Shown: positions 57,830 to 64,000 of the stretch, piece by piece
How positions within the stretch are numbered: the stretch's first letter is position 1
Layout: each line of letters opens with the position of its first letter
Assembly: GCA_022393335.1 (NCBI GenBank)
Contig: JAJEKB010021308.1
Coordinates: 57,897-121,896, forward strand
Direction of reading: 5' to 3'
DNA from: Macrotrachela quadricornifera
Lineage: Eukaryota > Rotifera > Eurotatoria > Philodinida > Philodinidae
DNA: 64,000 nucleotides
Position numbers and translations under genes: made by a program
Notes under the pieces: generated by a model
The model's input: the letters and a program-made list of their open reading frames with translations, nothing else
Database searches by the model: none
What the model was told of the DNA's origin: nothing

Positions 57830-58265
57830 ATGTAATAAATTTTAAAGAAAATAATGTAAATAATGTAGTTTTATGACTAGTATATATTTTTAAGAAAATA
57901 TGGAAATTTTCGATCTTATACGATCATTTTCAACCAAAAACAAGACATGATAACTAGGTGTTACAAAACAAAACAATCAAATGATAGAGAAATGATTATA
58001 TAACTATAACAACATAAACCTAATAATTATAACTTCATTATCATTGACTTCATTAACTGATGTTGATACATATTTGAATGATGGTGATGACGGTGATGAC
58101 AATAATGTTGATACACCAATACCATTCAAATCCAATAACAATATACTTACTATATTTTAATTACTCAAGTTGATGAGTGCTACTTTTATATAATAATGTA
58201 TGAAAATATATACTAGTCATAAAAACTACATTATTTACATTATTTTCTTTAAAATTTATTATAAA
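57830..58265. repeat. Foldback element, arms about 64 bp
   Basis: AAAGAAAATAATGTAAATAA to TATATATTTTTAAG (57840-57896) recurs in complement at 58197-58255. Spacer about 300 bp contains GATGGTGATGACGGTGATGA. Non-coding. Confidence 0.65.
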
Positions 58266-58489
58266 ATCTAAAGTTATACAATTTTCATACAACAATGCAA
58301 TAATTATTATCATTTTCAAAAACCAATATCCTTGGTCTTTCTTTGAATAACTTTTTCTAAAAAGACGATGATAATCATTGGTTTTTATTATTAGTAAGGA
58401 AACTTTCAGAAATACAGAACAATAGTAAATGATGGGGGCGCATTTAGTCCTAAATCGGTCTGCTGGAGTTTTTTCAAAGAAACACTTAC

Positions 58490-59105
58490 GAGGAAACCAC
58501 CCCAAATGACACTCTCCGTTTGGGCTCATATTTTGCCTATAAGTATGACTCGTAGCGTAGATGAGAGCCCTAAAATGATTTGTCCCCATACCCTGTTGTT
58601 GTTGGAATACTGCGTTTTTAAGGTGTTGAAACAGCTCACTGTCGTGGTTCCCCTCAGGGACAACAGAAAAACTCATTTTCGAATTTCGATTTGAAACTTT
58701 GTATAGAGAGAGATCTCAACAAGAGTTGTTTATTGTGAAAGTTTCAGACGTATTCCTTGTTCCTATCCTTGGATACGGCTATGGTAAACTAATGTCACTT
58801 GCATAGACAAGGTCTGCTGTTCTTATTTGCGATTAAGAGCATTCAACAAGGCTGAAATTTTCATAATAACCCACTCTCATTAAGAACTCTCTCTATACAA
58901 AGTTTCAATTCAAAACTTGAAAATAAGTTTTTCTGATGTGTCTAAGGGGAACCGCGGTAATGAGTTATTCTAATATCTTAAAGACACAATATCTCAATAA
59001 CAACAGCATAATGGAACAAATCTTTTTAGGACTCTTATCTACGCTATGAGTCCCACCTATACGGAAAATATGAGATCAAACAGAGTGTATCAATTGGAGA
59101 AATTC
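58490..59105. repeat. Large foldback element, arms about 230 bp
   Basis: Left arm 58490-58725 and right arm 58875-59105 are inverted copies: TCTCTCTATACAAAGTTTCA, GTTTTTCTG, AGGGGAACC and CTCATCTACGCTA appear in both. The minus ORF 58161-58676 is a by-product. It adjoins copy B of the duplicated segment exactly at its left edge. Confidence 0.75.
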
Positions 59106-59111
59106 CCTCAC

Positions 59112-60597
59112 GAGTCGATTATTCATTCGTTTGAATCAGAGTTTGTTCAATGATTTATGTAGCTGATAATATTTGAATGAAAAACCTCACTCTCTGCTGA
59201 ATAAATCATTACACGATATAGTGAGAAAAAAATGAATGAAATTCGCATTTGCAATCAACTCCACACATAAAATCGAGTCAAATCTCAATCTTGGATGCTA
59301 CCACAAAGAAAAAATTGATTCATTTTTAACTTTTCAGATTGTAACGAGTACGAATCTGTAACATCCTATTCTTTTTGATCTGCATAGAGAACAATTGTTC
59401 AGACGTTCTTATAGAATATCATAGCAGGGGCGTAGCCAAGGGGGGGGGGGGGGGCAAATGGGCAATTGCCCATTTCAATCTGAGGTTTGCCCATTGCAAT
59501 TTTTCTTAGCAAATTTTTGCCCATTGAAATTTTAGATTTTCAGCATTGCCTTTTCTCTTTGAATTAGATAGTATCCATATTTCTTTTCCTCCGTCTGAAT
59601 CATTACATGCACTCTTTGTTTGTTCTTTCTGTGAAAAATTAAACAGAACAATAAAATGACAAGTGCACAATTGTATGTATGTATGTATGCATACTTGTTC
59701 TTTTTTTTCTTTCATCTTTTCTTATAACACTGATGCGGACGAAGAAACAAGATGATAAAATGGACGAGATAGGTTATAGTTCATCTTCCGTCTATGATTG
59801 AAAAAAAAGAACATGTATATATACAATTGTGCACTTATCATTCTGTTGTTCTGTTTAAAAAAAAATACAAACACTAAGCTATGTCGAATGAAAAACGACA
59901 CAGTACTTTATTTAACTACAATTTTTCATTTTTTTGTGATATTAGAACTATATTTGATTTTTTTGCAATATTAAAAGAACCACATTTCATTATTTTTTGT
60001 TGTTAAAAGAGCTACACTTCATTATTTGATTTTTTACTTATCAATATATTTTTGCACGAAAATAGTTTTGGCCCATCTAAAAAAAAATTTGCCCATTTTG
60101 CCCATAGTTTTTTTTTGACATATGAGAAGTTTGCCCATTGGTCTAAAAATCCTGGCTACGCCCCTGTATCATAGTTCTCAAATATTTTAGTATTCTTAAA
60201 AAAAAAACTTTTCCAAATTCTGATACACTTCCCATGGATCCACCCTATATACATCGATTCAATATACTAAATAATAATAATAATCAAGCATTTAAAATGA
60301 ATAACTCTGTATTTTGGAAGTGCTTGATGTTTTTTCATGGTATGGTTAGCTTACCGTTAAGTTAATTTTTCTTCTATGAGATTTTATTAAGAAAATTAAT
60401 AAGAATAGCTGTTTTCCAGGATTATTACAATCATTTGAATTGTGTCGCAGTTTGTCTAACTCGTCGCTGTTTTGCATATACTTATCCTGATTTCTTCTGG
60501 AAAATCGTATAAATTTTTTGTTTGTAATTTTATGATTATTAGAACAGAATTCATAGTTTATTTTAGTTGAACTAACATGATAAAAATCTTTCAATAA
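59112..60597. repeat. Duplicated segment, copy B (with two insertions)
   Basis: Collinear with 27861-28446 + 29585-29622. It contains a hAT-type insertion (59425-60166) and a small insert at about 60276-60350 with inverted ATCAAGCA/TGCTTGAT words, both absent from copy A. At 60556-60563 it preserves the empty target of copy A's hAT insertion. About 40 bp at 60513-60555 is also specific to B. Confidence 0.8.
59425..60166. mobile_element. hAT-type non-autonomous element in copy B
   Basis: Termini CAGGGGCGTAGCCAAGG and complement CCTGGCTACGCCCCTG, 8-bp duplication TATCATAG (59417-59424, 60167-60174); copy A has a single TATCATAG at 28165-28172. A 16-G run follows the left TIR. Subterminal TTGCCCAT words repeat in both orientations. 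No transposase. Confidence 0.9.
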
Positions 60598-61316
60598 AAT
60601 GAGGCCTGGACCATTTCCCTACTAGAGAGAGAAATTGTTCCACTTTTGGGAGAAATGCTTTAATCTAAAAAAATCAAGCAGAATTTTTTTTTGAACAAAA
60701 GGTTGAGACATTTCTTAAGCAGAAATTGTTTAGCCAGATTTCGATTTATACGGAGACATGGAAATAAAATAGACTGAGCAGAAATTTAGAATTTTTTTTA
60801 TTAAGATAGTATTCAACAGAAATCGACTTTTCTTTGTGGAAATGTAATAAATATCAAGTGAAACTGTTTATGCAATTGCTCGTAAATAAACTGAAATGGA
60901 AGAGATTGAAAAAGAAATTGAGAATATTTTTTGTAAAGGAGGTTGAATGTTTGGTTTTAGTAGATTTGTAAATGATATTTTGTGTCTGTTATGTATATTT
61001 AAGTACGCTAATAGAATGAGCAGAGTTAATCATATCTTATCATACAAATGTATATACAATAAATAATACCCTTGTCTATTGTGCAGCTGAAAACTAACAA
61101 GAAAGAAAAATTTTATTTTCTTCATTTTGAACATGGAACTATTGTTAAGAAATAATACTAGCATCATATTTATTATATGATATGAGTTACTTTATGGGCA
61201 AAGCTACATGGTACAACAGTTTCGCTTTGGAATAAAAGAATTATTTCCCATTGCGAGAAAAAAACCATTTCATTCGAAATTTAAGTATATGCGAAATATC
61301 ATACAATAGATTATAT
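60598..61316. other. No gene seen
   Basis: AT-rich spacer between duplicated segment B and the next hAT element. Confidence 0.3.
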
Positions 61317-61324
61317 GTGTATAC

Positions 61325-62969
61325 CAGAGCTGCCAGTCAGGTCAGGTGCCTGGCAGGCACCTGACGACCTGCCAGGCCGGCCTCCTGGTCAGGCTGAATT
61401 TTTAAAATTTTGACCTGACCTGATCAGGCCATTTAATATCCGGCCTGATTACCAGGTCAGGCCAGGTTAGAGTTAGTTACCTGGTTGCAATATGATATTC
61501 ATTTCTGTAATAGTCATCTCGAAACATAAGATGGCACAACAAGTTGATGATTCTGTTCACTTTTAATTTCTTCATTTATAATTGGTGAATAGTCTGCATC
61601 ATAAGAGTGAACAAATTCAATAAATAAATAAAGAATAAAAGATAATATTTGTTGTTAATTCGTTTCTACGAAAACAAAGAAAACAATGATTTTGTTTAGT
61701 TGAAAGAGTAAATACATTTCCTTTTACATTTTTAATAAGCAACAATTTAATTAAACAATGTCGACTGAAAATATTCATCATTTATCAACTTCTACTTCAT
61801 CTATTTCTTCCATGTCAACTGATGACATTCATATTTTATCAATCTATCCTGCTTCATCTATTTCTACATCACCAAATACAAATGTTTTATCATCATCTTC
61901 TTCATCAAATGCATTATCATATTCTAGTGAACGAATACGTTATTTATTAAAATATGAAAAACAACAACATGATATTATTGATAATAGAGCATTATCAGCT
62001 ACTGCCTTGCATTGGTCTGTTTTCGGATTTCCAGCAAAGTTAAACAAAGAAACCGACAGTTTTGAGAGAATTATTGGATTTACAAGCTGCCGCAAATGTA
62101 AAAAAAAACTTTTGTTTATGGTCTACACATTGGAACAAATAATATGAAGCAACATTCATGTGTTATTATTGTTAATAGAAAAATATAAATACAAACATTA
62201 ATTAATAATATAATATCAATGAAAATTGACATGGACAATTATTCTTCTAATGTTCTTACGTTTTGGAAATCGAATACTGATGAATTACCTCTATTATCAA
62301 AACTTGCTAGACAAGTTTATTCGATTCCAGCAACTAATGCTGGAATTGAACGTCAGTTTAGTATTGCAGGGCTTACATTAACTGATAGAAGAACTTCTTT
62401 AGATCTCGAACAATTAGGCAATATGCTATATATTCGTGCTTTTGAAAAATTGGATAGTCAAATGTAAATGTCTTCTATTGTTGTTACTCTCTCTTACTTT
62501 ATACATTTGCTTGTATATTTCTTTTAACTGTTTCTTGTATACGTAATCATATAATTCTTTCTTTATTGCGGATGATTTCTTCTCGATTATGTGAAACAGT
62601 AATTATATGACTAAACTTTTTGTTAATTCAAATTTTTCTTATATGAAAAATATTTGTGATGATTGTCTTTTTGTTTTTATTTTCTATTTTGTGCAGGAAC
62701 TTGTTATTCTATCACCTTCATGAAAATAAATAAAATCAATAATTGAAACTGATGTCATATGTTGATGCTGAGTTATACACTTAGATAGACTTGAAAAGTC
62801 AGAAATATTAATCGGCCTGCTTTCGCCTGCAGGTCAGGCCAGGCCAGGTCAGACCAGGTGGCAGGTTGGGTTTTGATTTTTTTAGTCTGCCTGGTGGCCA
62901 GGTCAGGCAAGGTCAGACAAGGCGGCAGGCCAGGTCAGGTTGAAAAAAAGTCGCCTGTTGGCAGCTCTG
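61325..62969 (+). mobile_element. hAT transposon, internally deleted
   Basis: Ends CAGAGCTGCCA and complement TGGCAGCTCTG with 8-bp duplication GTGTATAC (61317-61324, 62970-62977). Both ends carry arrays of CAGGTCAGG / GGCCTGAC words, typical subterminal transposase sites. An ORF from 61758 to 62147 begins with a Ser-rich leader and reads a BED-finger-like stretch (WSVFGFPAKLNKETDSF, GFTSCRKCKKK) before a frameshift. ORF 62219-62467 is the hAT C-terminal dimerisation domain (LLSKLARQVYSIPATNAGIE, RQFSIAGLTLTDRR). The central DDE catalytic part is absent. Confidence 0.92.
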
Positions 62970-63084
62970 GTGTATACGTGTATATATTTTATTCTTTCCA
63001 TTTTTCTTTAACTCTTTGGCTCCCGGTAATATATATACATATATGTGTGTGCGCGTCGCTTTTACCGAGTAAAGACCTATATAG

Positions 63085-64000
63085 CAGAGCTGGGCAAACT
63101 AGACGGTATTCGAGTTTCACTCGACTACGAAATGCGGTGCGAAGCAGAGAATATCGGTTTTCGAAAAATGGGTAATTTATTAAAAAGCTTCTATTGAACA
63201 TTGTTGATTGCTGCTTTAATTATCTATCTGATTCATTATCTATCATCATATGTATTCACAGCTGTTATAGAGAGAGAATGGCGCCTAACTTTTTATATTG
63301 TTTTCGTTTTAATTATCTCAAACTTCGAAAAAAACAAAGTCCTTTAAAAATCGTCATTTTGTTACGCTCCCTGTGACGAAACGAAAGTTGCTATTGAAAA
63401 TCAGAAAACGCATGGTCATAGTTCGATCTTCATATTTTTATTTCGCGTTTCAACAAATATATTGCGGCTTTCCGTTCACGAGATAATCGTTCCACAAAAT
63501 GACAATTTTGATGTGTACGTCGAGAAAGTAAGAAGAAAAAAAACTCGCGAAGGACTCCAGAAATGCTGTGCTTTGCACCGCATTAAATACTCGAAGTAGT
63601 CGTACTCGAGAGGTTGGTACTCGTACTCGAAGGGTCTGGTACTCGTACACGTACTCGAGCATCAGGCACTCCAAAGTATGGAGTCAGATATCGAATAGAG
63701 ACACGAGCTTGGCTTACCTCATCAAAACTTGTTAAAATGTGCGCTTTTAAAAGTAAAAAGACGTCAAAAACAACGATTTCATTTTTAAAAAGAGCAAGTT
63801 TACACATATCATTATCCTCAAAGTTGTTTTTTCGAAAAGCTTTTTTAAAAACGTAAATACTGTACACTAACACGTAAAAACACGTTTTTATCAATTTTGT
63901 ATATCTGGCAATGGAGGTGTTCGAACTGTAAGTTGAATTTACCAGATATTTTTGCATCAATAGAAAGCTCTCACCGCCAAACTAACATGGTTAAAATATT
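63085..64000. mobile_element. hAT-type element, second copy of the 28447 family, right end outside the window
   Basis: Left TIR CAGAGCTGGGCAAAC at 63085. From about 63587 it matches the left part of the 28447 element (TACTCG words, then GCATCAGGCACTCCAAAGTA and ACACGAGCTTGGCTTACC, to about 63905). The 63100-63585 part has no counterpart in the 28447 copy and is either an insertion or a longer original. The left target word CTATATAG (63077-63084) should recur at the right end. Confidence 0.7.

Noticed and set aside
58161..58676. 171-codon minus ORF
   Set aside because: Covers the left foldback arm and adjoining repeat; the matching arm breaks the frame.
59440..59456. Run of about sixteen G as a possible G-quadruplex regulatory site
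   Set aside because: Lies immediately inside a hAT terminal repeat and is more simply a homopolymer expansion in the element.
1..64000. Search for CRISPR arrays, bacterial operons, rRNA genes and telomeric repeats
   Set aside because: None seen; the repeats are inverted or minisatellite in type and the genes have spliceosomal introns.

Overview
The window looks like nuclear DNA of a bdelloid rotifer (Adineta/Rotaria type). The grounds are strong A+T richness, host genes cut by GT-AG introns of about 50-65 bp, short TATA-driven secreted-protein genes, and a mixture typical of gene-poor bdelloid regions: Penelope-like retroelements, hAT, piggyBac and mariner relics, ART-TPR and TIR proteins, and genes of bacterial or phage flavour (phage tail collar, AbfB-like). 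The organism is an inference; no rRNA, tRNA gene or telomere repeat confirms it.

Region by region. 1-5.4 kb: minus-strand multi-exon gene joining an MBT repeat, leucine-rich repeats, an EF-hand and the start of a Roc GTPase; it runs off the left edge. 5.4-10 kb: a complete ten-exon 526-aa protein of unknown function, flanked by two GC-rich hAT-type MITEs with exact 8-bp target duplications. 10.3-16.1 kb: a minus-strand gene with four tandem TIR domains, each built from exons of exactly 140, 164 and 122 nt. 16-21.3 kb: decayed mariner, SNTX-like gene and Penelope-like element (split by a piggyBac-type insert). 22.5-25.3 kb: 115-bp tandem repeat, a 47-aa secreted peptide gene and a secreted PLA2-like gene whose intron carries a tRNA-like foldback. 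25.6-32.6 kb: mariner with long TIRs, a duplicated segment carrying a hAT insertion and TACTCG repeats (with a 10-N assembly gap), and a Penelope-like element with a GIY-YIG region. 33-36.3 kb: AbfB-like exons and the membrane-anchored 5' exons of a minus-strand gene. 38.6-40.6 kb: piggyBac element. 41.5-42.3 kb: intact secreted-protein gene. 45.3-50.8 kb: decayed RING/GTPase and ART-TPR genes. 51-55.5 kb: piggyBac relic and an intact secreted protein with a phage tail collar domain. 55.8-64 kb: MITEs, foldbacks, the second copy of the duplicated segment with its own hAT insertion, and two more hAT elements.

The apparently intact host genes are few: MBT-Roc, the 526-aa gene, four-TIR, the 47-aa peptide, possibly PLA2-like, the 214-aa secreted protein and the collar protein. 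Nearly everything else is transposon or pseudogene. The two copies of the duplicated segment (27.9 and 59.1 kb) act as each other's pre-insertion sites and document two hAT insertions. No operon-like or CRISPR organisation is present. Exon coordinates were worked out by eye from splice signals and frame continuity, without transcript evidence.
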